The notes below the pieces were generated by a model. That model did not search any database and was not told where the DNA came from. It saw only the letters and a program-made list of their open reading frames with translations. The position numbers and the translations under genes were made by a program. Below, one piece after another: positions 33,863 to 44,043 of a stretch of DNA of 64,000 bases (position 1 is its first letter; the number at the start of each line of letters is the position of its first letter). Source of the stretch: Kitagawia praeruptora (taxonomy: Eukaryota > Streptophyta > Magnoliopsida > Apiales > Apiaceae); contig CM075352.1 of assembly GCA_037693485.1 (NCBI GenBank), forward strand, positions 23,680,001-23,744,000, in the 5' to 3' direction.

Positions 33863-36800
33863 ATGGCAACCAAAGCTTTTGATGCTGCAGGGTTAGTTTT
33901 TCTTCCTAGCAATTATGCAGCTCCATTGGAGAATGCAAACGCTCCAGAGGCGTTTCATTTGTTTCAAAATTTCTTGAAAGATTCAGAAATTGGGAAGGCT
34001 TTAACTGCACCTCCAAAACTCTCTGCTTCGCAAATTGCTACTTTTTGGATAAACTCTGTGTATGATGATGGAGAAGAGTCTGGCACTCCAACAATTACTT
34101 TTACTCATGATGAATCAGAGTATATCATTACTCCAACTACGGTTAGGGATGCTCTGGATTTTGAGACTCACACTTCTTACAGTGTTGTTGGTAACGACCG
34201 CTTGCGGACAATGTTGCAGCAAATTGGTTGTTCAGGAAATTTGAATAAGCTGGGATCTCTGAGAAGGCCACTTTTGAGAAAGGAATGGAGCTTCTTTTTC
34301 GATTGCATTACAAGGGCTTTTGGAAAGAAGACAACAAATTGGGATGCAATTCCTCTTGACAGTCTCCAAATTGGTCGTGCTCTACTGTATGGAGGTAATT
34401 TTGATTTTGGTAGACTAGTTCTAATGAATTTGGGAGAACGTTTGTCAGAGCCTACATCTGTTTATATTTCTCGATTTTGTCAAATGCTATTCAATGCTTG
34501 TGTGCCTAATCTTACAATTGCTGAAGCTGATGTCATTCAGCCTTTTCAAGTTGCTAAAAGGATGTTCTCTGATTTGACAAATAAAGATGTCACTAAACAG
34601 CAAATACCTGCTATGTTTATGCCACTAGCCTTACAAAACTATGTCAACCAACCTCAAGATTCACAATCTGCACCATCACCACAACAATCAGAACCACAAC
34701 AAATGCCTGAACCATTAGAAACCATACACTCTCATCCTATACCAGCACCTGAGTCAACACCCACAACCACTGTACCTACTACATCTCATCAACCACAATC
34801 TGAACAAATTAATGAACCCATAAACTCTGAACACATAAACTCTGAACCAATAAACTCTGAGCCAGTACTTACTGATCAACCCCAATCCAAACCAAAAAGA
34901 AAAATACACACTGCACAGAACACCAAACACTCAAAGGCTAAACAGACATTACCTGGAGCTGTTTATACCAGAAGAAAGATTCAAAGGGCAAACAGACCTT
35001 CACTTTCACCAACTAAGGAGAGCTCTAGTGAAGAAGAAGAGGTGATTGCAGTGCCTCAAGCCAAGAGAAGGAGATTAATTCTTTCAGAATCTGATGATGA
35101 GCAAGTTATTGAAGCTCCAGAGGTGGTTTCACAGCAAACACCTACTGTTGAGGTTGCAGAGAATGCTATACCTGCAGAAGTTGAAATACCTGCAGAGGTT
35201 GAAGTACCTGCAGCGGATGCTGTGCTTGTGAATGCTATGCCTGCAGAGGATAAGATGCCTGCAGAAGAGGATCACAGAGATGATTTTTCACCAATGAATG
35301 ATATTCTTGACTCATTTCAACCATTCTCTGATTCTATCTCACCTGTTGTTCACTCTGCAGCAACTGGTGCAGCTGTTCTGCCTGCAGTTATCCTAACTGA
35401 AAATGTAGCCTCACACACAGAGCTAATCTCTGATGCTTATCAAATTCCTGACAAAGGTGATGAGGTTGAACAAGCAACTAAGGATAATTCTAAGTCTATG
35501 CAAGTTGAAGCTACACATGCAAACTCTGTTGCAGAGCCTGAGCAACATGAGGAGAATATTGAAAAGATTGCAGAAGTTGTTGCAGAAACTGTGGCTGACA
35601 ATGCTCAGCACAGTGATTCTTTAGAAGCTGCTCAAGCTGATAATACAAGTGTTGAACATGAAGCTGAAAACAGTGCAAACTCTGATTCTTCTCTGAGTGC
35701 ACCAGTACAGACTGATAACAAACACACATCTTTTGATCAGCCTTGTCCATCTCATGCAATTGAACAAGAGCACCTTGCTAAATTTGCTGCTAACTGGTAT
35801 AAAGAAGACTGTATTTTTCCAAAAGGGAGAGCAGCTACTTTCATTCAGCAAACTGCTAGACAAATTTCCAATCCAGAGATTTTATCATGCTTAAAGGCAA
35901 CTGTGGTACAAGTCAAAACTCTGGATGGAAGTTTTGCTGACACACAACAACAAATTGCTTATTTGAAGACTGAGATACAGACTAGAGAGCTAAAAATGGA
36001 AAGAGAGTCAAAAATCAAAGCTGCACAGCTTTCTAAAGTCCAAGATACTCTCTTTGCCAGGTTGGGAAAGGTTGAAGAGAATCAGACTGCCTTGTTTGCT
36101 AAGGTTGATTCCATTGCTAACTCCTTGGAGCTCATTACATCTATACTCATTCCTGATGATGTCAAAAAGGGGGAGAGAGTTGCTAAGTCAAAATGCAAAA
36201 TTTCTCAAACTCTGCTCAAACAGGATGATGCTGGAGATGGAGGAGCAAGTGACAAGAGTAAGGCTTTAAACTCTGAGTCATTAACTCTGAGATCTGGCAA
36301 ATCTCTTAAGTCACAGTCTGTTGGAATAAACACTGAAACTCAAGGTACTTCAAAAACCAAGAGTTTGGAATTAATATCTGATCCAAAGACTGATGAGGAG
36401 TTAGCTGTTAAGCTTTTCATGGAAGAAAATGCAGAAGGAGTTACTCTAGAAGATGCTAAAGCTGAAGAAAAGAGTTTGCAAGAAAAGCATCTAAAAGCTT
36501 TAAAGTCTGATAAATTGAAGAAGAGTGTGAAAGTTGTTAAAGCTGCAAAGCCTGTTCTTAAAGGCATTCAAATCAAAGAACAAGTTGGTACTAATCAAAG
36601 GATGCAAGTGTCCAAAAAACCAACAGATGCAGAAGCTAAGCAAAAGTTGAAGAATGTTGTTACAACCTCTGTTGATACACATGTTGTACAGAAGAATGAA
36701 GACACAACCTCTGTTGCTACACAAGTTGTGACCACATGTCACAGGGGTGGATTTTCGAACCTGAATTTTCACCCTTGTGCGGCCTGCCTTTGTCACCCAG

Positions 36801-39800
36801 CGTCAAGACAGTCAGCCTTCCCGAGAGAGGTTGTCACCAAGCAACCCGTCAAAACCGAACACAGCGGAACACTTAACCCAAAACGCAACACAGAACCAAC
36901 GTGTGTGCAAATGTGTCTGATTACTAAGCAAATGTAAACACACACACAATTTACAGGCACCAAGCCCAACCTTTATATTAATCACAATATAAGGATACAA
37001 CCCAGACTTATGCTTACAGACTTTGCCTACTGCCTAGCATAAAATATACAAGTGCAGAATACAATTGAACTTGTACAAAACCAACTTCTGATTACATATA
37101 AAATGCCTATCTCTATATATAAGCCAAGACCCATGCACAGCACCCATGTACTTGGCAGTTACCAGCAGTTACCAATATTTAAATTGCTTCAAACTGCATT
37201 TCCCACCATTCCTTGAGCCACAACTGCAAGGTAGTTATCTCACCCATTTATTTTTGCATTTTCCCCAGCAATACACATAATATATATCACATATATATGC
37301 CACCAACATGTGCCCACGTTTTTGACTTTGCCTTAGTCATATTGGACTCCTAGCTCAGCTTCCAGCCTTGTGTTGCCCACATAAAACCACCCAGCAAGCC
37401 AACAAACTCAACCAACCATGTCTGAACCAACTTGGCACCACCACCCAACCGAACACCCATGCTGCCAGCATCAACCCGTGAAGCCGCCCGCACCAACCAG
37501 TCGAGCCAACCCGGCACCAAATATGTTTTCCAGCCAAAGAGTCTTACAAACCCTCCCACACTTTGAGTTTGATGTCCTCATCAAAACACCAATTCTGAGA
37601 AACCACTTCTCCAAGTAGCAAACCAACACCTCAAAACCAAGGCTGCAATTCCGTCTGCGGTATGCCACTGCCCCAAAACCAGCTACCATAAGCTGATTAG
37701 CTAAACCTCCATATACTAGCCCCCATTGTCACCATAACCTGATGACTCTGTGCAGACGCCCAGCCGCCCACACACCAATTTCCATTCTGACTCAAGTTCC
37801 AGCAGCGCCCCCAACCTTTGGAGACATCGACTTAGGCCCAACCAGAAAACCATCAAGTTCGCCACTATAACCAGGAGAGTCGCCAGCCTTTGGTTCGATT
37901 CCACAAACCACACTACCAACAACCACCTGTAGAGCCCCCAACTTTCTGACCTTCTTTTTGCCCTTATCAACTTGCATAGGAACAGCCTTAACAAAACATG
38001 GACATGCCTCATCCATGATCATAATCCCACCATAACGCACCATAATAGTACTACTAGTCATGATAAAGAAATCCATCCCTAAGATGCAATCAAAATCATC
38101 TAAGGCAACAACATGAAAAGTAAAGTTACCTTGCCATTCACCAATTTTCAAGTCCACACTTGAATAACCCCGAATTTTCTGCACCTCCGCATTAGCCATC
38201 TTAATCTGACTCGAACATGATTCCAACTTCAGTCCAAGTTCAACAGCACATTTACCCCCAATAAAACTATTAGTAGCACCCGTGTCCACCATAGCCATCA
38301 CTGTTTTCCCATTCACTAAGGCCTTGACATACATTAACCCATCACCCTCAATAGATTTTTCAGTCCTTAGTGTAACCAAACGCATAGGATTTGCCCTTGC
38401 AAAACCCACTTCGTTTTCCTCATTATCTCCATCCTTCTCTTCTTCAACAGAAAGAGCATTCAGTCTCTCTTTCTTGGGACATTGTCTTGCAAAATGCGGC
38501 CCTCCACATATGAAACAACCTTTGTCACCAACACCTTGAGACTGCTTATCACCCTTGGCATCACCAGTACCATTTTTCCCATTGTTCTTCTTGTTCCTGC
38601 CCTCATCCTTGTGATTCTTTCCACCATTTTTACCCTTCTCAGTTTCAGAACCAGCATGCTTGTAGTCAACCAAACCATCAGCAGCGGCCACAGCAGTCGG
38701 CAAGTCCTTCACAACCTGCCTCCTCAATTCTGCCTGCGCCCAAGGTTTGAGCCCAGCCAAGAAATTGAACAACTTATCCTCATCCGACATGTTCTTTATA
38801 TCCAACAACAAAGAACTAAATTCTTTCACATAATCTCGAACAGTTCCCGTTTGTCTGAGATTTCTTAAACTCTCTCTAGCAAGCCAAGAAGCATTAAGTG
38901 GCAGAAATTGCTCCTTAAGTTCCTTCTTCAATGCCTCAAATGTGGTTATTGCCGGCCTATCCACACTCGCATCACCATCAGTACGAGTCCGCCACCATAA
39001 TTTTGCATCGCCAACCAAGTACATACTCGTGATTGAAACTTGCTCCCTGTCATCAATATGAGCAGCCTTAAAATATTGCTCCATATCCCACAAGAAATTC
39101 TCCAGATCCTTTGCAACCCTTGCACCACCATATGATTTCGGTTCTGGAATTTTCACATTCAAATGGCCCTCCCTGGAACCACCTGCTAAACTGCTCGCCA
39201 AAGCCCCCTTCATGATTGCAATTTCATTACCCATCGTTCGCAATTGATCCCCAACGTTCTCAGATGAAGTAGCCGTTGTCGCAAACAAATCAGTGAATTT
39301 GCCATCACTTGTAGCCATGAACGCAGCAACCATTCCTTTGAATTCGTTCAAGTCATCCCTCAAAACTTGAATCTGATTTGCCAAACAAATCTCATCAGTC
39401 GACAGAGGCGTGCCCACAAATTCTTCAAGCCTTGCCAACCTTTCACCAGTAGAATTTCCTCCAACCATGATTCCGTCAAACCAACGAACTTACAACCTGG
39501 CTCTGATACCAGTTGTCACAGGGGTGGATTTTCGAACCTGAATTTTCACCCTTGTGCGGCCTGCCTTTGTCACCCAGCGTCAAGACAGTCAGCCTTCCCG
39601 AGAGAGGTTGTCACCAAGCAACCCGTCAAAACCGAACACAGCGGAACACTTAACCCAAAACGCAACACAGAACCAACGTGTGTGCAAATGTGTCTGATTA
39701 CTAAGCAAATGTAAACACACACACAATTTACAGGCACCAAGCCCAACCTTTATATTAATCACAATATAAGGATACAACCCAGACTTATGCTTACAGACTT

Positions 39801-41125
39801 TGCCTACTGCCTAGCATAAAATATACAAGTGCAGAATACAATTGAACTTGTACAAAACCAACTTCTGATTACATATAAAATGCCTATCTCTATATATAAG
39901 CCAAGACCCATGCACAGCACCCATGTACTTGGCAGTTACCAGCAGTTACCAATATTTAAATTGCTTCAAACTGCATTTCCCACCATTCCTTGAGCCACAA
40001 CTGCAAGGTAGTTATCTCACCCATTTATTTTTGCATTTTCCCCAGCAATACACATAATATATATCACATATATATGCCACCAACATGTGCCCACGTTTTT
40101 GACTTTGCCTTAGTCATATTGGACTCCTAGCTCAGCTTCCAGCCTTGTGTTGCCCACATAAAACCACCCAGCAAGCCAACAAACTCAACCAACCATGTCT
40201 GAACCAACTTGGCACCACCACCCAACCGAACACCCATGCTGCCAGCATCAACCCGTGAAGCCGCCCGCACCAACCAGTCGAGCCAACCCGGCACCAAATA
40301 TGTTTTCCAGCCAAAGAGTCTTACACCACACCACTATTGTCTTCTCAGTTGAAATCAAAGTTTGGAAAAGGAGTTCTTCGTGATCCAAATCTAGCATCTA
40401 CAGCTCTAATGGATTTCACTGATGGTAGAGCCTTATCTGGTAAAATTGGAAACAACAAAGAAGGTATAGGCTCACACAGAGACAAAAGACAATATGTTGG
40501 TCCCAGAGATCCTTCTTCACTGGCTGTTCCAGGTCGTGGTGTCACTCAAGAGAGTTTAGACAGACTGGAGTCAGTACAGCTTGTATATCAGAAGTGTTTA
40601 GAGAAGGATTTTCTGCTATATTTCATGGCTAATGGAACAGTGTTTAAGGTTGATGAGAAGGATATTGATTTAAAATACTGGGAAGAGCTAGAGTATGTTA
40701 TGTATCTTTTCAGAGTAAGAAATCAAAGAGCTCGGTCAGTTGCAAATGTGCTCAGACAAAAGATGATTCAAAATCTTGCAAGAAGAAGTATGAAATTCAA
40801 CAGCAATTATGTTCCTAAGTACAGAGATTGGAATGGCAATATGATAGAAATGGAGAAGGGGACTACAAAGCTGAAGACAGATCTTGGAATTACTGTTCTG
40901 GATTTTAATGTGAAGTCTGAGGAAGTGAAATATATCAGGTTGGGAAATGAAATGAGAAGAAACAAAATCTACGATCTTAGAGCTGCTATCTATCAGACTG
41001 ATGAGAATGATCCTCAGTTGAGAGAAATCAAGGAAGCCATGCAGATAGAGCTTGAAAATGCTGAAAGAAGATTGCTTATAGACTATCTCAGAACAATGCC
41101 AGATCTTCAAGAGATTAGAAATTGA
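33863..41125 (+). CDS. Extra ORF of copia A (1222 codons), split by a nested element
   Basis: Coding 33863-36736 and 40331-41125, interrupted by the gag-protease element and one target copy; removing them keeps the frame exactly (2874 + 795 = 3669 nt). Starts MATKAFDAAGLVFLPSNYAA after a CT-rich leader. The N-terminal 240 residues resemble the plant-transposon domain found beside asterid copia pols (LRKEWSFFFDCITRAFGKKT, FGRLVLMNLGERL) and are homologous to the extra ORF of copia B. Then comes a low-complexity P/S/Q region, repeats such as PAEVEIPAEVEVPA, a KRRR-type basic patch, an acidic region, a coiled coil (about 690-760), and a C-terminal conserved block from about residue 960. No signal peptide or membrane segment is visible, so it does not look like an envelope protein. 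Function unknown. Confidence 0.82.
36737..37548 (-). repeat. 3' LTR of the gag-protease element
   Basis: 812 bp. The adjacent internal bases (37549-37561; minus strand GTGTGGGAGGGTT) are the likely polypurine tract. Confidence 0.93.
37792..39468 (-). CDS. gag: Gag-protease protein of the non-autonomous element
   Basis: 558 codons from ATG at 39468, 28 nt from the primer-binding site. Order: N-terminal helical region, Retrotrans_gag capsid domain of Ty3/gypsy type (about 110-265; FLWDMEQYFKAAHI, AKLWWRTR, FLPLNASWLARESLRNLRQ), a lysine/glycine/asparagine-rich linker, one CCHC knuckle CFICGGPHFARQC (about 320), and an aspartic protease domain with MVDTGATNSFIGG (about 395) and ILGMDFF (about 465). 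It ends about 90 residues later with no reverse transcriptase. The frame is intact, consistent with a recently mobile element supplied in trans by a gypsy relative. Which autonomous partner it uses cannot be told from this window. Confidence 0.93.
   Translation of the reverse strand: MVGGNSTGERLARLEEFVGTPLSTDEICLANQIQVLRDDLNEFKGMVAAFMATSDGKFTDLFATTATSSENVGDQLRTMGNEIAIMKGALASSLAGGSREGHLNVKIPEPKSYGGARVAKDLENFLWDMEQYFKAAHIDDREQVSITSMYLVGDAKLWWRTRTDGDASVDRPAITTFEALKKELKEQFLPLNASWLARESLRNLRQTGTVRDYVKEFSSLLLDIKNMSDEDKLFNFLAGLKPWAQAELRRQVVKDLPTAVAAADGLVDYKHAGSETEKGKNGGKNHKDEGRNKKNNGKNGTGDAKGDKQSQGVGDKGCFICGGPHFARQCPKKERLNALSVEEEKDGDNEENEVGFARANPMRLVTLRTEKSIEGDGLMYVKALVNGKTVMAMVDTGATNSFIGGKCAVELGLKLESCSSQIKMANAEVQKIRGYSSVDLKIGEWQGNFTFHVVALDDFDCILGMDFFIMTSSTIMVRYGGIMIMDEACPCFVKAVPMQVDKGKKKVRKLGALQVVVGSVVCGIEPKAGDSPGYSGELDGFLVGPKSMSPKVGGAAGT
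39496..39511 (-). promoter_or_regulatory. tRNA-Met primer-binding site of the gag-protease element
   Basis: Minus strand TGGTATCAGAGCCAGG, complementary to initiator tRNA-Met, 2 nt from the 5' LTR. Confidence 0.93.
39514..40325 (-). repeat. 5' LTR of the gag-protease element
   Basis: 812 bp, no difference seen from 36737-37548. Minus-strand TATATATA at 39898-39891 is a likely TATA box. Confidence 0.93.
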
Positions 41126-41278
41126 AGTCTGTAAGAATTTTCTTATTTTCTGTAGAATTTGTTAAGTAATAGCTTAAACTCTGTTTGTATGTTAAACACT
41201 GTAGTCTTTGTATTTGTTTTGACATCATCATTTACTGTAAACTTGTACATTCTTGCTAATGAACAAGTTGGGGGAGAT
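41126..41278 (+). other. copia A 3' untranslated region and polypurine tract
   Basis: Contains AAACTCTG at 41176 and AAACACTG nearby. It ends with the polypurine tract AAGTTGGGGGAGA (41265-41277) next to the 3' LTR. Confidence 0.75.
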
Positions 41279-41792
41279 TGTTAGAAATGATTGATGAGAA
41301 CAGTGTTTGGAAGCTAAGGTAACAAAACAGAGTTTAACTGGAAGCCGTCAGAGTTTAGTTAAACACTGACTGGAAGCGCAACAGAGGTTGTTAAACTCTG
41401 TAGCGGAAGCGTCTGAGAGTCAACAGTGTTTGAAGATTGATACAAGATAAATATGGAAGCAATATCTTTGAAGATTGGATAGTTGTCAAAGAGATTGAGT
41501 TGACTTAGAAGACGTGTAGCAATCGTGATTGATATCAATTGTATAGATTAATTATAGGAGAATCAATTACTGATTGTACGAAGCTGTATGTTTTATAAAT
41601 ACAGTTAGGTTAACCCTAGAAGGGCATTGAACAGAGCGATTATTATTATTTGTAACCTAAGCAGCTCTCTGTGATATTTTACATCACTGAGAGAGGAATT
41701 ATTAATTCCAAACAGTTTTAAGAGTTAAAAACGTGTGTTCTTATTAATTACTCATACAGTACTTGATTACATATTGTGTATTCGACCTAATA
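41279..41792 (+). repeat. 3' LTR of copia A
   Basis: 514 bp. It holds CAGAGTTT at 41328 and 41349 and AAACTCTG at 41393. In the 5' LTR the first of these is mutated to CAGAATTT. Confidence 0.95.
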
Positions 41793-41797
41793 TACAA

Positions 41798-42832
41798 TAT
41801 TATAAGATTAACACAACGCCCCATTTGTTGCATTTATTAAAATTCTAGTATGTAAATTATACTCATATTAATTTACGTACTTCTCGTAATATGTTTTCAT
41901 GTTTCAGCTTCAGCACTTCTTCTTAGACCTGATAATTAATTCGTGTAGCGTATTTTCAAGTTTTGTGTATCTGAACGTCAAACCCAAATACAATTCATTT
42001 AGGCTCCGTGTACTTTGTATACTTTTGTGTTTATGTATATTTGTATCGTGTACTTTCATGCCATGTTTTCGTGTAATTTTAAATAAAAGCATATTTAAAA
42101 TAAAAAAAACAAAATATTTAAATTATAATATTTTCGGTGAAATTATTACAAACATTTATATGTATATATATATATATTTACATCATATTTCCAGACAACA
42201 TTTTAAAATTATGTATAATACTATAAATAAATATTTAATTATTTAATATACGTATAAATATATCTTATATAAATATTATTACTTATATTAATATTTATTT
42301 ATTTCGTGTAAGTTGTCTTGTGTTGTGTCGTCGTGTACCAAAAGATAAACATTAAATCGACATTAAATCTCGATCGTATACTTTTGTGTCATATACTCAA
42401 AATATAAATATTAACTTTTCGTGTCATATTTTGTGTTATGTGATAAATTATCGGTTTTATTTCTTACTGACTACTTATGAAATATTAGAAGTGGACAAAA
42501 TTTTACTAAAATATATTGTTATCATGTTTTATAGTTCGAGTATTATTGGCTCATGAATCTTTAATTACCTTAAAATTGATGATTTGGAACTAATATATAT
42601 AATAATTTATATAATTTAAATTTATTACTTTAAATATATTGTTATACTTGTAATAGGTGGTTGAATCGCAAATCGAACCATAACATTCATAATTTTGTGA
42701 TTGGAATTGATGTGAAATTTGATTATGTTTGAAATTTTTATTAAATTATTATACATAATTTGGTTTGATTTTTAATCCAAAATTAAATCGATCCAAATCA
42801 CTTGCGCTCCAAGTATGTATCAAAGGGACTGC
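41798..42832. other. AT-rich intergenic DNA, no gene seen
   Basis: Contains scattered TCGTGTCAT/GTGTCGTG words around 42050-42440 that suggest an old degraded transposon, but no termini could be defined. Confidence 0.4.
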
Positions 42833-42840
42833 ATGAAAGT

Positions 42841-43791
42841 TAAGGGTGAGCAAAAAATCGAATTGAAACCGAAATCGAATCGAAATTGGCAAAAATCGAA
42901 CCGAAAAAATCGAAACCAAACCGACGGTTGAGGTTTTTGATTTTTAAAAACCGAAACTTTCGGTTCCGGTTCCGATTATAGGTTCAAACCGAACCGATTA
43001 TTAAAATAAATAAATAAATATTATTTATATATATATATTGTATTAATTTTTTTGTGTATTCTAGCTTCAGTAGTCATGGTGGACATTTTTCAAATGCAAG
43101 TTCTTAATATTTATTATTTGTGAACAGTGTTGTAAAAAGCGGGAATCGGACTTAATCGGTAGAACCACTGTCCAGGGATTAATCGGGGATTAATCGAATA
43201 TTTGGGGATTAATCGGAATGATTAATCAGATAATCGGATTATTAATCAGTATGGTAACCCATGAAACAGGAATTAATCGATGTTTAATCATGATTAATCA
43301 CCAATTTTTAGAACAGAGTTTGTGAACATTAATTCATTGGCTTGGGTAGTGTGGATTAGGTTGGTTAGACGCGGTAGGCAATGGACGACCAGGTAACCTA
43401 TATATGCCTGAGAATAGACAACCAGGGAACCTCTATAGTCTATATAATATGCCTATATGTTATACACATATTCATTGCTGGATATAAGTCAGCTGGATGG
43501 CTTCGGGGTCCTTGATGAATAGAGAATTTTTTTGAGCCGATTATAATTTTTTGAACCGACTATAATAAAAATTTTGTAAACTTGGACCAAGTTATGTATG
43601 CTATAATATTTTGTCTCCTTTATATGTTATTCGGTTTTAAAACCGAAACCGAATCGATAAAAATCGAATCGGGGTTTTAAAACCGAAACCGAAACCAATG
43701 GTTCGGTTGCGGTTGCGATTTTTTATTTTTAAAATCGATGATTTCCGATTTTACCCAAAAACTGAACCGAACCGGGGTTTGCTCTCCCCTA
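42841..43791. mobile_element. Non-autonomous hAT-type element (951 bp)
   Basis: Inverted ends TAAGGGTGAGCAAA and (complement) TAGGGGAGAGCAAA, with a perfect 8-bp target duplication ATGAAAGT (42833-42840, 43792-43799), the hAT signature. The subterminal regions are dense in AACCGAAACC/AAATCGAATCG words, likely transposase-binding repeats. No transposase. It carries a nested MITE at 43125-43318. Confidence 0.88.
43125..43318. mobile_element. hAT-type MITE (194 bp) nested in the 951-bp element
   Basis: Ends CAGTGTTGTAAAAA and (complement) CTCTGTTCTAAAAA, with a perfect 8-bp duplication TTTGTGAA (43117-43124, 43319-43326). Interior rich in GGATTAATCGG words. Confidence 0.87.
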
Positions 43792-43883
43792 ATGAAAGTT
43801 GTTTAAAATCTGTAGATGATACGACACGACAGGTACGTAAGACACACATAAATAAATAATGTAAAATGAAGTAATAAAGAATA

Positions 43884-43890
<7 letters not shown>

Positions 43891-43950
<60 letters not shown>
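43891..43950. repeat. (AT)30 microsatellite
   Basis: 60 bp of AT dinucleotides. Confidence 0.97.
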
Positions 43951-43953
<3 letters not shown>

Positions 43954-43974
43954 TTGCCACATTGATTCTATTAT

Positions 43975-44028
43975 TTTAGTATCAGTTCTGATACATGCGG
44001 TAGGGGATGTATCAGAACAGATACTAAA
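43975..44028. repeat. 22-bp-arm hairpin
   Basis: TTTAGTATCAGTTCTGATAC (43975 on) pairs with 44007-44028 across a 10-nt loop GCGGTAGGGG, with one mismatch. It lies next to the AT microsatellite and just before a hAT element. Confidence 0.8.
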
Positions 44029-44043
44029 GAATATATTAGTCAT

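Larger units (their letters stand above)
36737..40325 (-). mobile_element. Non-autonomous gag-protease LTR element (TR-GAG type), minus strand
   Basis: 3589 bp with 812-bp LTRs (36737-37548, 39514-40325) that I see as identical, TG...CA ends on the minus strand (TGTAAGAC to CTGTGACA), and a 5-bp duplication CCACA (36732-36736, 40326-40330). It has a tRNA-Met primer-binding site and a polypurine tract but only a gag-protease gene; reverse transcriptase, RNase H and integrase are absent, so it must borrow them. Being inserted in copia A's extra ORF with identical LTRs, it is the youngest insertion in the window. Confidence 0.93.
21790..41792 (+). mobile_element. Copia element A (Sirevirus-like) with two nested insertions
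   Basis: LTRs are 514 bp, starting TGTTAG and ending CTAATA (TG...TA ends), with target duplication TACAA (21785-21789, 41793-41797). A tRNA-Met primer-binding site follows the 5' LTR. Order is gag, protease, integrase, reverse transcriptase, RNase H (copia order), then about 2 kb non-coding, then an extra ORF of 1222 codons. Large gag, the RT signature and an extra 3' ORF fit the Sirevirus/SIRE lineage. Nested inside are a solo LTR (23174-27042) and a gag-protease element (36737-40325). Without them the element is about 12.5 kb. The LTRs differ at 9 of 514 positions. Confidence 0.95.

Noticed and set aside
36737..36937. Extension of the copia A extra ORF to 36937
   Set aside because: The last 67 codons lie in the LTR of the nested gag-protease element; the same peptide appears at 39514-39714. 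It is a chimeric read-through, not part of the gene.
33863..41125. Envelope-like gene of a retrovirus-like copia
   Set aside because: Position matches the env-like ORF of Sireviruses, but I see no signal peptide, membrane segment or cleavage-like site, and the N-terminal domain resembles a plant-transposon domain.
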